NCBI RefSeq assembly: GCF_004331035.1
Contig: NZ_SJNT01000003.1
Coordinates: 124,001-188,000, forward strand
Source of the DNA: Acinetobacter sp. ANC 4910
GTDB taxonomy: Bacteria; Pseudomonadota; Gammaproteobacteria; Pseudomonadales; Moraxellaceae
Length of the DNA: 64,000 nucleotides
Direction of reading: 5' to 3'
Shown: positions 33,648-44,587 of the stretch, piece after piece
Layout: each line of letters starts with the position of its first letter
Position numbering within the stretch: the stretch's first letter is position 1
The notes under the pieces: generated by a model
What the model saw: the letters and a program-made list of their open reading frames with translations, nothing else
Database searches by the model: none
What the model was told of the DNA's origin: nothing
Translations under genes and position numbers: made by a program

Positions 33648-35393
33648 ATGAATATGAGCACCGCAGAAATGTTTCAAACGCCAACTGAATTAAAGTTGGA
33701 TGAATTGAGTTTTTGCCAAAGCACGGTGACGGACATTCAGGATTGGGTGTCCAATTTATCTATTTTACAATTAGGTGATTCCTCTCGTGCACTATTTAAT
33801 GCCCTACTTGAAATTTCTGAACTTCAATGTAGCGAAACTCTCCGCTTTGATTTAATTCATGCTATTCATCCAACCATTGAAAATGTATTAACCAGTTTAG
33901 AAAAACATTTTTTTAATCAAGGTTTAATAACAACAGATCGGAATGACCATATTATTGAATTGGCTATGTTATTACGCAGTTGTTTTGCAAAAACATATAT
34001 TGATATTGCGAAACGCTGTGACCAACAACTAAATCAACAAAAGTTCTCCCTTTTTGCTTTTAGTCAAAAGAAAAATTTACAAACTGCACGTATTCTCTCC
34101 AGCTATTATGGTTTACAGCAGCTTGCTCAACTCCTGTATCAACAGCAAATTCTTTATACCAATCCATTGTCTGGCCAATGGTTAGTCACCCACCAGTTAA
34201 TGGAAAGTGCAATTCAACATAATTTTAGTCAAACCAATATTAATCAATTGCAAGGTACGCAGCACCAACTACAAACGATTAGTCAAATCTATGCACAAAT
34301 TATTCTTTTAGATATCTTAAACCCGCATCAGATTCGACCATCCGAAATTCAAGGGCTATTCTTATGCAGTTATGATTGGGCAAAGTTAATTCAGGTTTTA
34401 CCGAAAGAAACGACCTTATCACGCTATATTGTGGATACTTCATTAGACCATCCGCCTGTATTTAATGCACATCAAAATAGTAGTTTTAATCCGACAATTT
34501 ATATCTCTACTCAAAATTTATTAGACCATCTAACAGAAGCTCAAGGTAAGCATGGTGAATATCTTTCTCGGAATGAGAAAATCTTCCTCACCCCTGCTTT
34601 ACATTTTCATATTCATAGTTTACTCACCAGTACTGCTGAACGCCGCCATGAACGTTATGAATATTCTGCCCAGCTGCATATCTGCTTCGGTTTAAATGTC
34701 GCTCATTTCTATTTGTCGAAAGGCAAAAACTTTAATGAGACACTGAACCTAGATGCACATTACGGTTTACAATCTGAAAGTAATATTTTTAGCTCCATGA
34801 ATGACAATAATCTGTTAAGTACGAGCAATATTAAAACTTTAGATCGTGAAGCAAAACAAATTTACCCCGCCGAAGTCCTTGATATTAGTGTCAATGGATA
34901 CCGTATTAAATGGTCTGGAAATACCCCGAAAAATTTGAAAACAGGTGAATTTATTCTTGTGCAGGAAAATGCACAGAGTGAATGGCGTGGTGGCGTTGTC
35001 CGCTGGATTAAACAGTCGACCGAGAAAAGTCTTGAACTCGGACTCGAAATGCTAGCGCAAGATATTTTCCCTTGTGCTGTCTATGTGAAGAGCGATCGTA
35101 ATACGGGCAACTATTATCCAGCCTTATTGGTTCAAACTGCCGAATTGAATGAAGTATCGACCACCCTTATTTTGCCTGGTTCACATTTATTCAGAGAAAA
35201 ACAAACGATTCATTTACGCTTAGAACAAGACGAACTTAAAGTCTATTTGCTAAAAGCACATTTAATTACGCAAAGTTTTATGCGGTTCGATTTTGAATTA
35301 CTGAATGATCAACAAGAGCATTTGATCGGAAATTTTATTCAAAAACAGACCAATGAAATTAAGAATCATGATTTATGGGAAGCATTGAAGTGA
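33648..35393 (+). CDS. Large protein with degenerate PilZ-like C-terminus
   Basis: 581 residues, mostly helical in the first 400. Residues about 405-470 (YPAEVLDISVNGYRIKWSGN, with DxSxxG) look like a PilZ c-di-GMP-binding fold; the RxxxR part is not where it normally is, though RRHER occurs about 80 residues earlier. It overlaps the next gene, which encodes a FimX-like protein. PilZ-FimX pairs control type IV pili in other gammaproteobacteria. I infer a shared role in pilus or surface behaviour; the family itself I do not recognise. Confidence 0.6.
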   Translation: MNMSTAEMFQTPTELKLDELSFCQSTVTDIQDWVSNLSILQLGDSSRALFNALLEISELQCSETLRFDLIHAIHPTIENVLTSLEKHFFNQGLITTDRNDHIIELAMLLRSCFAKTYIDIAKRCDQQLNQQKFSLFAFSQKKNLQTARILSSYYGLQQLAQLLYQQQILYTNPLSGQWLVTHQLMESAIQHNFSQTNINQLQGTQHQLQTISQIYAQIILLDILNPHQIRPSEIQGLFLCSYDWAKLIQVLPKETTLSRYIVDTSLDHPPVFNAHQNSSFNPTIYISTQNLLDHLTEAQGKHGEYLSRNEKIFLTPALHFHIHSLLTSTAERRHERYEYSAQLHICFGLNVAHFYLSKGKNFNETLNLDAHYGLQSESNIFSSMNDNNLLSTSNIKTLDREAKQIYPAEVLDISVNGYRIKWSGNTPKNLKTGEFILVQENAQSEWRGGVVRWIKQSTEKSLELGLEMLAQDIFPCAVYVKSDRNTGNYYPALLVQTAELNEVSTTLILPGSHLFREKQTIHLRLEQDELKVYLLKAHLITQSFMRFDFELLNDQQEHLIGNFIQKQTNEIKNHDLWEALK

Positions 35394-37492
35394 GAAATCC
35401 ACTATTGTCCAAAAAATTAAAACGTACGGAAACTCGTTTACTCATAATCGATGACAACCAAATTCGTTTTAATAAAATTTGTGATTTATTAACGACAAGT
35501 GAACATCAGGTACATGCTTTTTTATTGGATGACTTACAAACTTTTGAAAAACAACTTCATTTAAATTGGGATATTGTTATTTTTGGTCGTGCCTACGATT
35601 TGAAATATGAACAGGCTTTAAGCCTTATTCGCCTGTCTAAACAGCCTGAATTACCGCTTATTTTACTCAAACCCGATGAGTATGAGCCAGATCAATATGT
35701 AACTTATATTCGAAAAGGTGTCTATGATGTCGCCAATCTAGATTATCCTGATCGATTCTACTTGTCTTTATTGCGTGCACTTTCTTTTAGTCGCCTGAAT
35801 CAAGGGCAACAACATCTCATGCAAGAACTTGAAAATGTGCAGACTCAAGCACAAGCATGGGTGAGCGAGAGCAATAAAGCTGTAGCCATTATCCAAGAAG
35901 GGATTCATATCGAAGCCAATGAGGAATACCTCCATCTGTTTGGTTTAAAAAGTGAAGATGAAATTATTGGCTTACCTTTACTCGATATATTACAGCCCCA
36001 AGACCTAAATGATTTTAAACTCCGCTTTAAGAAAATCTCGCAAGGTCAATTAGATCAAGGGCGTTTTGAATTAACTACGCTGAATAGTCACGCCCAAACA
36101 AATCCTTTAAAAATTGAATTCTTAGCAGCCACTGACGATGATGCACTGCAAATCACGATTGAGTTAAATCAAAGTGAAAACATTGCAACAGCTCAACCTA
36201 CTGTAGCTCAAGTTGAAGCCCCTGCCGCAAAGCCAAAAGCATACCAACTCATTAATAGAACCATAGCCAAGCAACCTGCTGATTGTAATGCGCTTGTGCT
36301 TTTCTCACTTGCATCTTGTCCAGAATCTATATTCCAAAAGGACTGGGCAACCTCAAATGCTTATTTTTCTAATATTCAGACCTTCTTAAAAGAACAGACC
36401 AACGTTCCATTGTTTAAGGTCAACCATGCCTTATATGCAGGTCTATTCCAAGGCTCTAGTGAAAGTGTATTAGAATCTAAACTGATTGGGTTGAGTGCTT
36501 TATCTAAACCACAATTATTAGGCGTAAACCAACACACCTTCCCATTGAATTTAAGAATGGGATATTCGCTGATTAAACACAATATAAAGGATGAGCAGCA
36601 ATTTCAACTATTAATAGAACAAGCGTACAACACCGCTCTACCTTCTGGGCAACAACAAAATAATATAGAACTTAACCCAATAGCCAATACGAATATTGAG
36701 TTAATTGATTCTAGTCTTCATTTGAATCCGCAAGAACACTCTAGCTTATTAAAAGCACTGCAAAAGAGTTTAGAGCATGGTGAAATTCACCTTAAATATC
36801 AGCAACTCTATGATAAACAAGACAGTAACCTATACACATACGAAGTCACCAGTGGCTTCATTTATAATAATTCTTGGCAAGATATCACATCAATTCGTGA
36901 ACTTGCTGATGACTCAGAACTCTCGATTAAACTAGATCGCTGGATTTTAGTTGAAGCATGTAAACAATTACATAACTTTATTACCCAATATCCTGATGCC
37001 AAAATTATTGTCAATTTAAATAAAGAAGTTCTCTTCTCTGACCGTACATTCCCTGCGTTTATTGCTAAATTAATTACAATTGTGGGCAGCAAACAGACCC
37101 ACCCACTCATTCTACAATTCTCTGAAGAAGATATTGCCAAGAATTTAAATGATGCACAAAAATATACAGCTCAGTTAATTCAGAGCGGTGCAGAAATATC
37201 ATTACGTGAGTTTGGTAACTCGATTTATAGCGAATCTATTTTAAACCAAATGAGTATTAATCATGTTGCCTTACATCCTCAGTTAACGAAGATGCTCGAT
37301 TCAGACAAATCTACAGAAGATTTACAAGAGCGTATTAATCATTTCCATGAAATTAAAGCAACACAAATGTTATTACGTGAACTGAATAATATGACAATGT
37401 TTGCCAACGCATGGAACGTTGAAGCACGCTATCTGCAAGGTGACTATTTCCAGAAAAAACTGGATCATTTAATTGATGTACAAGACCAATAG
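35375..37492 (+). CDS. FimX-like REC-PAS-EAL protein with degenerate catalytic motifs
   Basis: 705 residues (700 if it starts at GTG 35390, whose GTGA overlap with the upstream stop is attractive). Domains: receiver-like (about 15-140) where the phospho-acceptor region reads IVIFGRAYD and lacks a clear Asp; PAS (about 160-255); a degenerate GGDEF-like region (about 300-430) without GGDEF; EAL-like (about 450-700) with EVTSG in place of ExLxR. It should bind rather than make or break c-di-GMP. P. aeruginosa FimX has the same order and size (691). Confidence 0.75.
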   Translation: MGSIEVRNPLLSKKLKRTETRLLIIDDNQIRFNKICDLLTTSEHQVHAFLLDDLQTFEKQLHLNWDIVIFGRAYDLKYEQALSLIRLSKQPELPLILLKPDEYEPDQYVTYIRKGVYDVANLDYPDRFYLSLLRALSFSRLNQGQQHLMQELENVQTQAQAWVSESNKAVAIIQEGIHIEANEEYLHLFGLKSEDEIIGLPLLDILQPQDLNDFKLRFKKISQGQLDQGRFELTTLNSHAQTNPLKIEFLAATDDDALQITIELNQSENIATAQPTVAQVEAPAAKPKAYQLINRTIAKQPADCNALVLFSLASCPESIFQKDWATSNAYFSNIQTFLKEQTNVPLFKVNHALYAGLFQGSSESVLESKLIGLSALSKPQLLGVNQHTFPLNLRMGYSLIKHNIKDEQQFQLLIEQAYNTALPSGQQQNNIELNPIANTNIELIDSSLHLNPQEHSSLLKALQKSLEHGEIHLKYQQLYDKQDSNLYTYEVTSGFIYNNSWQDITSIRELADDSELSIKLDRWILVEACKQLHNFITQYPDAKIIVNLNKEVLFSDRTFPAFIAKLITIVGSKQTHPLILQFSEEDIAKNLNDAQKYTAQLIQSGAEISLREFGNSIYSESILNQMSINHVALHPQLTKMLDSDKSTEDLQERINHFHEIKATQMLLRELNNMTMFANAWNVEARYLQGDYFQKKLDHLIDVQDQ

Positions 37493-37533
37493 GTCTTGTA
37501 CTTTTTGTAGAATTTTAAGATTTCTACAGGCAT

Positions 37534-37562
37534 AAAAAAACGAGCCAATGGCTCGTTTTTTT
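37534..37562. terminator. Bidirectional terminator between the FimX-like gene and rpmE
   Basis: CGAGCC-AAT-GGCTCG flanked by seven A and seven T. Confidence 0.88.
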
Positions 37563-37573
37563 CAACTGGGCTA

Positions 37574-37801
37574 TTAGTCGCGTTTGATAGAACGAGACAT
37601 ACCAGAAAAACGTTGCTTGAATTTGTCGATACGACCACCAGTGTCAACGTTCTTTTGCTTACCAGTGTAGAATGGGTGGCATGCAGAACATACGTCTAGG
37701 TAAAGAGCTTCTTTACCAACAGCTGAACGAGTTTCAATTACGTTACCGCAAGAACAAGTAGCTACTAATTTTTCATATTTTGGGTGAATATCGGCGCGCA
37801 T
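37574..37801 (-). CDS. rpmE: 50S ribosomal protein L31, zinc-binding form
   Basis: 75 residues. Cys16, Cys18, Cys38 and Cys41 form the zinc site of the C+ type L31 ([24 protein letters not shown]). Short and intact; monocistronic between a terminator and its promoter region. Confidence 0.95.
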   Translation of the reverse strand: MRADIHPKYEKLVATCSCGNVIETRSAVGKEALYLDVCSACHPFYTGKQKNVDTGGRIDKFKQRFSGMSRSIKRD

Positions 37802-37998
37802 GGTCGATTACTCCTAAGTGTAAGAAAGGCTTATGCTGTCATCGCAATTGACCGCTCTTGCATATTGCAAGGAAAGCTTTAAATTAAAGCAGATCAATAC
37901 CACAACAGACCATTCTTTTGGCCCACCGAGACGGATACCGTCAGAGCTAAGCACAACAAGTGGACAGCATTATACGCCAAATAAATCTAGATAGCGAA

Positions 37999-38985
37999 CT
38001 ATTCTCCGCTTTCATCTGGATTTTGTTTAGACCAACGATTGGCAATAATACCGCAGACCATCAACTGTATTTGGTGAAAGATCATAATGGGCAGAACAAT
38101 CATCCCGAGTGGTTGTCCAATAAATAGAATTTGCGCCATTGGCACACCGCTCGCTAAAGTCTTTTTTGAACTACAAAAGAAAATCGCGATTTGGTCTTTA
38201 CGGTTAAAACCGAATAACTTCGGCAGATAATACGCCAACAACATAATTACAGTTAAAAACACCGAACATGCCAAGACCAAAATCAACATGGTTTGCCAAC
38301 TGACTTCGTTCCACAGCCCTGCAACAACTGCGCTACTAAAAGCACCATAAACCACCATCAAAATAGAACCTTGATCAAAACTTTTAACCAAGCGCGGTAC
38401 TTTCATCATATGTGGGTAAACGAGTGGGCGAAACAGTTGTCCCAATACAAACGGGAGCAACAACAATAAGGTAATTTGAATGATGGATGCTGTTGGATCA
38501 AATCCATGTTCTGATTTACCCAGAATAAATACACTCACCAATACGGGTGTAATAAACATTCCAATGATATTAGAAAATGAAGCACTACACACTGCACTGG
38601 CGACGTTACCTTTAGCAACTGAAGTAAATGCAATTGAAGATTGCACCGTCGAAGGTAGAAAACACATGAACAAGAAACCCCAATACAGTTCTTGCCCCAG
38701 CATTGGCAACAGTACAGGTTTTGCAAGTAAGCCTAAAATTGGAAATACCGCAAAGGTGAAAGCAAATACCAATACATGAAATTTCCAGTGCATAATCCCT
38801 TGAACAATTGCTTCACGGGAAAGTTTCGCACCGTGTAAGAAGAATAAAATTGCAATTGCGATCGTGGTAATAACACTGAAAAAATGGGCGGCCGAACCAG
38901 AAACAGGAAGAAACGATGCCAGTACAACCATGGCAACTAAGAGTAAAGTGAATCGATCCAAGGCAAGAAGCTTGAGCATGTTCAT
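37999..38985 (-). CDS. SBF-like membrane transporter (bile acid:sodium symporter family)
   Basis: 328 residues, nine to ten transmembrane helices. Conserved pieces include FLPSTVQSSIAFTSVAKGNV and CSASFSNIIGMFITP, and the late KKTLASGVPMAQILF, which mark the SBF-like (YfeH/PF13593-type) branch. The substrate is unknown; bile acid transport should not be assumed. Stands alone. Confidence 0.85.
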   Translation of the reverse strand: MNMLKLLALDRFTLLLVAMVVLASFLPVSGSAAHFFSVITTIAIAILFFLHGAKLSREAIVQGIMHWKFHVLVFAFTFAVFPILGLLAKPVLLPMLGQELYWGFLFMCFLPSTVQSSIAFTSVAKGNVASAVCSASFSNIIGMFITPVLVSVFILGKSEHGFDPTASIIQITLLLLLPFVLGQLFRPLVYPHMMKVPRLVKSFDQGSILMVVYGAFSSAVVAGLWNEVSWQTMLILVLACSVFLTVIMLLAYYLPKLFGFNRKDQIAIFFCSSKKTLASGVPMAQILFIGQPLGMIVLPIMIFHQIQLMVCGIIANRWSKQNPDESGE

Positions 38986-39145
38986 TGCTTAACATCCTGT
39001 TATATATATTTTAAAAAAGTAAAGACGAAATAAAACCCAGTAGACAGATTGTACCCGTAGGTCAACTTCATCTTACTGGGCTATTTAAATATTGCTAGCT
39101 TTTCAACTGCTATATTCAATATTTAGTTAATCAATAACACAATGC

Positions 39146-39547
39146 TTAGTTATTGCGTGCATTTGAATCTTGCTGAATCAACTCAACTTTATAACCATCA
39201 GGATCTTCAACAAAAGCGATCACGGTTACGCCGCCTTTCATTGGGCCTGCTTCGCGTACAACTTTACCACCACGTGCTTTAATCTCTTCACATGCTTTAT
39301 AGGCATCTTCAACACCAATTGCAATGTGACCATAAGCATTCCCTAAGTCATACTGATTCGTATCCCAGTTATGCGTCAATTCAAGTACGGTGGTATTGGC
39401 TTCATCACCATAACCAACAAATGCCAGTGTGAAACGACCTTCTTCATAATCACGTTTACGAAGCAAAGTCATACCCAGTACTTCGGTATAGAACTTTAAT
39501 GACTGTTCTAAATTGCCTACACGTAGCATGGTATGGAGCATTCGCAT
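39146..39547 (-). CDS. gloA: Glyoxalase I (lactoylglutathione lyase)
   Basis: 133 residues from MRMLHTML (three further codons upstream are possible). The Ni-type metal ligands His5, Glu56, His74 and Glu122 are all present. It converts the methylglyoxal-glutathione adduct to lactoylglutathione. Its start overlaps or abuts the AmpG-like gene. Confidence 0.95.
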   Translation of the reverse strand: MRMLHTMLRVGNLEQSLKFYTEVLGMTLLRKRDYEEGRFTLAFVGYGDEANTTVLELTHNWDTNQYDLGNAYGHIAIGVEDAYKACEEIKARGGKVVREAGPMKGGVTVIAFVEDPDGYKVELIQQDSNARNN

Positions 39548-39548
39548 A

Positions 39549-41708
39549 TTATTCATCCTTCAGTTGAAGTTGTTTATTTTGATGATCGCGGAGTAACTTC
39601 GCGACCCAAACCACCAGAATTAAAATTGGGATTCCAATTAAAGTGGTCATCAGGAAAAATTTGGGATAACCAATGTTTGTGACTATAGTACCCGAATAAC
39701 CCCCCAAAATTTTAGGCGTAAGGGTCATCAGTGAGCTAAAAATAGCGTATTGTACGGCAGTAAAAGAAACACTGGTCAAACTAGAAAGAAAGGCAATAAA
39801 TGCCGCCCCTGCCAGTCCTGAAGCTAAATTGTCGACAATAATGGCAAAATACAACCATAAAGTACTATACGATTTAATCACCTTGCCTGTAATTTGTACG
39901 TCTTGCTTTGAATCTGCTGAAGCGAGTATCGGATCTATCGTCAATTCTAACGCAGATTGTTGACTAGATACTTGATAAGGATGGCTAACCTTGACAGATG
40001 AAGCAGTTTCCAGCGTATTTAATTGAGCGATCACCTGTTTGTTTTTGGCATGTTCTAACAACTTGCCATCAATTGCTCCACTAAAAATGCCTTGTGCATC
40101 TAGTTTTGCAGGATATTGCTGACCGTCTAACCATAAGCTGACGGGCTGCTCTGGCTGTAATTGAGCAGCATCAACACCCTGAATTTGACCTTTGACCACA
40201 ACGGATTGCTGAACCTCTTTCGGGCTTAAAGCATTATCTGCAGTTAATGGAAATAAGATAATGGCTTTAGCCGCTGAACCCATTAAATAAGGCATCTCTA
40301 CAGATGATTTTTCATCAGACTTATCAGTAAATGCAACTGAAGCATGAATTTGATTAGACTGACTCAGCACTTGAGCAGGAACATTAAGCTTCCAATAACC
40401 CACTTCATCTGCCTGAACTTGATAATGCTGTGTACCAATAGAAACTTCGACTTGCTGCAAAGGTTGACCTGATTTGACCAAGCCAATAAAAATGAGATTG
40501 GTTAAACTTGCAAGAATGGCACCAACAAACATCAGTTTCATGATATTCATCCGCTGCGCCAACAAACCGCCTAAGAAACCACCCAAAAGGCTAAAAATGA
40601 CACCGTAAATTTTCACGGCTTCAGCAATTTGCTCTTTGGTAAAATTCAGATCTTGATAAAAGACATTGGAAATCACACCTGCAATAATGTCTGAAATACG
40701 ATAAAAACCGATCAACAACAAGAGTACTAAAGCGAGCTTCACCCCATAGCGTTTGAAGAAATCCGCAATCGGATTGACCCACGTTTCAAATGCCATTTGC
40801 TTATTCACAGCACCCATTTTGACCAACAATGTGCCAATAACCAGTGCTATAGCGCCTGAAGCCAGAAAACGTAATGCTTCAAAACAAAACAGTAGAAATG
40901 AATCTTTGATCGCTAAAGATGCAACCAAAGCTTCGATTAAAGTCCCTGAATAAATATAGGACAAGACAAAACTAATCACAGCAACAAAAAACACCATGAC
41001 CAAACGATAATAATCTGATCGTTGATATTCTTTATAAACACGATTGACCTGTGGTTCACGAATAATCAAGGTGGTCAGAATACCGACCACCATGACCGCA
41101 GCCATAGCTAAATAAGTTGTTTTCCATGCACTATAGATATAATTGCCTTTCGCTGTACCTAATGACGCCGCCAGAAACAACGCCCCTGCACCCGCCACAA
41201 TCATCCCGATGCGATAACCCGCATTATAAGTCGATGCCAAAACCGTTTGCATTTCTGTTTCCGCCAACTCGATACGGTAGGCATCAATGACAATATCTTG
41301 TGTCGCGGCAGAGAAACCTAACAATACCGCGCCAACTGCCATTTGGTACAAATAGCTTTGTCCCAAAGCTGGATCTGAAAATGCCATAATACAAATAGCA
41401 CAAATAATGAGACATTGTGCAATCAGCAACCATGCACGGCGACGTCCCAAACGTTTCGTCAAAAATGGAACAGGAAGTTCATCAATCAAGGGGGCCCAAA
41501 CAAACTTAAAAGAATAGCCCAGAGCTGCCCAACTAAAAAAAGTCACGGCACTTTTTTCAATCCCTGCTTCACCAAGCCATAAAGACAGACTAGAGAAGAT
41601 CAATAAGATTGGAATACCTGCTGAAAAACCGAGGAACAGCATAATTGCAGCACGCCGATCTAGAAATGCCTGAAATGCAGCCTTCCATCCATTTGCTTGA
41701 GTTGTCAT
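39549..41708 (-). CDS. AmpG-like MFS permease with large inserted soluble domain
   Basis: 719 residues. The N-terminal half (about 15-240; [34 protein letters not shown]) matches AmpG, the importer of anhydromuropeptides for cell-wall recycling. The C-terminal transmembrane block ends at about 705. Residues about 425-610 form a long soluble beta-rich insert ([20 protein letters not shown]) between transmembrane segments; E. coli AmpG (491) lacks it. It is followed by gloA with almost no gap. Confidence 0.85.
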   Translation of the reverse strand: MTTQANGWKAAFQAFLDRRAAIMLFLGFSAGIPILLIFSSLSLWLGEAGIEKSAVTFFSWAALGYSFKFVWAPLIDELPVPFLTKRLGRRRAWLLIAQCLIICAICIMAFSDPALGQSYLYQMAVGAVLLGFSAATQDIVIDAYRIELAETEMQTVLASTYNAGYRIGMIVAGAGALFLAASLGTAKGNYIYSAWKTTYLAMAAVMVVGILTTLIIREPQVNRVYKEYQRSDYYRLVMVFFVAVISFVLSYIYSGTLIEALVASLAIKDSFLLFCFEALRFLASGAIALVIGTLLVKMGAVNKQMAFETWVNPIADFFKRYGVKLALVLLLLIGFYRISDIIAGVISNVFYQDLNFTKEQIAEAVKIYGVIFSLLGGFLGGLLAQRMNIMKLMFVGAILASLTNLIFIGLVKSGQPLQQVEVSIGTQHYQVQADEVGYWKLNVPAQVLSQSNQIHASVAFTDKSDEKSSVEMPYLMGSAAKAIILFPLTADNALSPKEVQQSVVVKGQIQGVDAAQLQPEQPVSLWLDGQQYPAKLDAQGIFSGAIDGKLLEHAKNKQVIAQLNTLETASSVKVSHPYQVSSQQSALELTIDPILASADSKQDVQITGKVIKSYSTLWLYFAIIVDNLASGLAGAAFIAFLSSLTSVSFTAVQYAIFSSLMTLTPKILGGYSGTIVTNIGYPKFFLMTTLIGIPILILVVWVAKLLRDHQNKQLQLKDE

Positions 41709-41824
41709 TAGGTTATTATTTTCTACAAAAAATCATGTGTGCTATTCAACCGTTTAAGTGCTCGGGTTTCAACAGTATTTATGAAATGTTTGCTGCATTT
41801 TGATGAGAAAAACAGCGGCTTTGC

Positions 41825-44539
41825 TTGAATTTTTCCACTAAACCTGTATACCTTAAACCTCTACCGCAATATTTTGTTTTGGATTTCACAGTGACCCAAA
41901 AACTTGAACAGATGAATTCTTCTTTATCCACCAACCTTTCAAATAATAAAGCACGAGATCCGCAAAATCACCTGATTACCGCCTTCGAACAAACCGAAAT
42001 TCAAAACACCTTCAATCAAACACGTTTAAAATCAGAACAACTCACGCATATTCCGAATTTAACAAACATTCCGACTTCAACAAAACGTATTAAACCGCTC
42101 AATAATTTTCTTGGACAAGATCGTGCGCGTGCGTCTGTAGAAGCTGGTATTGCTTTACCATATTCTGGCTATAACATTTTTGCTGTAGGTACTGCGGGCT
42201 TAGGTAAACGCACCATGGTTAAACGCCTGTTGCAACAGCATGCCAAAACCATGCCTACGCCTAATGACTGGGTTTATGTCAATAATTTCAAATCTTCACG
42301 CCAGCCTATCGCACTTCAACTTCCTGCGGGACAAGCACCAAAATTTCAGGCTTTAGTGCACCAAACATGGCAAACCATTTTAAAGCAACTTGAACGCCGC
42401 TTTACCACTGAAACTTATCACAATCGGATTGAACTGATTCGCCAACAAACAGGTGATGAACAACAACAAGCTTTGGTTGAATTAACCAAAGAAGGTGAAG
42501 AACTCAGCTTAAAATTGGTCACGCGCCATGACGAGCACTGCTTTATTCCTGTGCAATTTAAAGACGATCAAATGCAAGAGATGTCGCAAAAGGATCTTGA
42601 TGCATTAAATAGCAAACAGCGCGCAGAAATTGTCTCAAACATGCGCTATATGGATAAAAAGCTCGAACGTTTAGGATTACATTTAGGTGATCTGGAAGAT
42701 GACGCGCGTGACAAAGTGCAAGAGCTGAATCGAGATCTTGCCAATCAAGTGGTTATGCCTCGCATTGAGCTTTTACTCAATAAGTTTTCTAAAGTTGAAG
42801 GTTTAGCCGAATACTTAAAACTTTATGCCGAAGACATTATTAACAATGTTGAAATTGTACTTGAGCAAGAAGAAGACGATTTTACACCAGGATTATTTAG
42901 CCGAGTACCAGCGCGCTACCAAGCCAATATTATTGTCACTTATAAGCCCAACAGTGGCGCACCTGTGATTTTTGAGGACTTCCCGACCCACTACAATTTA
43001 TTGGGACATGTTGAACAACTGACTCAACACGGCACGATTACGACTGATTTCACCCTAATTCGCCCAGGTGCATTGCATAAAGCCAATGGCGGATTCTTAA
43101 TGCTTGAAGCAGAACAATTACTTGAGCAACCTTATGCATGGCAAGGGTTAAAGCGTGCTCTCAAATCTGGAAAATTAAAGCTTTCTTCGCTAGAACATAT
43201 GTTAACGCTCACAGGCAGTATTTCAATTGAGCCTGAAGCAATACCACTGAATATCAAAGTTATTTTATTGGCAGAACCCGAAGTTTATTACGAAATTTTG
43301 GAACTCGAACCTGAACTGGGCAGTGTATTTAAAATTCGTGCCGATTTTACTGACACGCTGCAACGTAATGATGCCAATGAACAAGCCTATATGCAGTTAA
43401 TTGCAGATTATGTACAAGCTGATAAATTGTTACCTTTTGATCGTTCAGCCTTGGCTGCTTTGCTCACAGATTCGAGCCGCCAAGCCGAAGACCAAAGCTC
43501 CCTTTCCCTTCATGCGTTGACATTGGGTGACTTAATTCGTGAAGCTCACCATCATGCTGCACAAGCGGGCGATAAAATGGTGGCAGATATGCATATTAAT
43601 ACGGCCTTACAACATCGTCAGTATCGCTTAGGTTATTTACGTGAACTGTATTGGCAAGATCTGTCTCGTGGGACACAACTGATCGAAACACGTGGGCATC
43701 GTCTTGGTCAAATTAATGCTTTGTCCGTCATTCACTATGCAGATGTTGAATTTGGCTTGCCTTCTCGCCTAACAGCCTCCGTATATCAAGGCGGTGGCGA
43801 TATTCTTGACATTGAACGCAGTGTCGAACTGGGTGGTTCATTACATGCCAAAGGCGTTCTTTTAATGTCGAGCTTCTTAAAAGCACATTTTGGGCGTGAG
43901 CAAATACTCCATTTCTCTGCTGCCCTCGCCTTTGAACAAAGTTATGGTCAGGTTGATGGCGACAGCGCGACTGTTGCTGAACTGTCAGCACTCATTTCTG
44001 CAATTAGCCAATTACCGATTGATCAGTCATGGGCAATTACTGGCTCTATGAACCAATTAGGTCAAGTACAACCTATTGGCGGCGTCAATGCCAAAATTGA
44101 AGGCTTCTTCGATGCCTGTAAACTACAAGGACTTACAGGCAAACAAGGGGTCATTATTCCGCGTCAAAACATGCAGCATTTAATGTTACGTCTTGATGTC
44201 CGTGAAGCCGTTGAACAAGGTCAGTTCCATATTCATGCAATTGAAACCATTGATCAAGCTCTTGAAATTTTAATGGCTCGACCAGTAGGCACACTCGACA
44301 AAAAAGGTCGTTATAGCAAAGGTTCAATCTACGCAGCGGTCATGGAACAATTGGAATATTGGCAAGCCATTGAAGATGGCGCAGAAATTGAAGAAGCGCC
44401 AAAGAAAAAAAAGAAAAAAGACAAGGACAAAAAAGATAAGAAAAAAGCCAAAGCTCCTGAGCAATTGACCGATGAATTGCTCAAAGAAGGGAGTGAAGCG
44501 GTCGAAGTGTCTGCAAGTGAGCCAAATCTTAAGCGTTAA
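41825..44539 (+). CDS. Lon-family ATP-dependent protease (YcbZ/LonH type)
   Basis: 904 residues. N-terminal AAA-like part (P-loop region GTAGLGKRT at about 121, where the usual Ser/Thr after Lys is Arg), coiled insert, then the Lon proteolytic domain with Ser near 713 (VDGDSATVAE) and Lys near 757 (GGVNAKIEGF). The MGSMNQ-like and PIGGVNAK motifs are typical. The C-terminal 60 residues are a Lys-rich low-complexity tail. The first 30 residues before MNSSLS could be a mis-extended start; the next in-frame Met is at codon 30. Confidence 0.88.
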   Translation: MNFSTKPVYLKPLPQYFVLDFTVTQKLEQMNSSLSTNLSNNKARDPQNHLITAFEQTEIQNTFNQTRLKSEQLTHIPNLTNIPTSTKRIKPLNNFLGQDRARASVEAGIALPYSGYNIFAVGTAGLGKRTMVKRLLQQHAKTMPTPNDWVYVNNFKSSRQPIALQLPAGQAPKFQALVHQTWQTILKQLERRFTTETYHNRIELIRQQTGDEQQQALVELTKEGEELSLKLVTRHDEHCFIPVQFKDDQMQEMSQKDLDALNSKQRAEIVSNMRYMDKKLERLGLHLGDLEDDARDKVQELNRDLANQVVMPRIELLLNKFSKVEGLAEYLKLYAEDIINNVEIVLEQEEDDFTPGLFSRVPARYQANIIVTYKPNSGAPVIFEDFPTHYNLLGHVEQLTQHGTITTDFTLIRPGALHKANGGFLMLEAEQLLEQPYAWQGLKRALKSGKLKLSSLEHMLTLTGSISIEPEAIPLNIKVILLAEPEVYYEILELEPELGSVFKIRADFTDTLQRNDANEQAYMQLIADYVQADKLLPFDRSALAALLTDSSRQAEDQSSLSLHALTLGDLIREAHHHAAQAGDKMVADMHINTALQHRQYRLGYLRELYWQDLSRGTQLIETRGHRLGQINALSVIHYADVEFGLPSRLTASVYQGGGDILDIERSVELGGSLHAKGVLLMSSFLKAHFGREQILHFSAALAFEQSYGQVDGDSATVAELSALISAISQLPIDQSWAITGSMNQLGQVQPIGGVNAKIEGFFDACKLQGLTGKQGVIIPRQNMQHLMLRLDVREAVEQGQFHIHAIETIDQALEILMARPVGTLDKKGRYSKGSIYAAVMEQLEYWQAIEDGAEIEEAPKKKKKKDKDKKDKKKAKAPEQLTDELLKEGSEAVEVSASEPNLKR

Positions 44540-44563
44540 TTCAATATTAACTCATACAAACAG

Positions 44564-44587
44564 CCAGCCTTTCGAGGCTGGTTTTTT
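44564..44587 (+). terminator. Terminator after the Lon-like gene
   Basis: CCAGCC-TTTCGA-GGCTGG followed by six T. Confidence 0.85.

Noticed and set aside
37820..37980. Structured RNA upstream of rpmE
   Set aside because: No stable hairpin series or known riboswitch core could be made out by eye.
37999..38985. The SBF-like protein as a bile acid transporter
   Set aside because: Family membership alone does not show the substrate, and no linked gene supports it.
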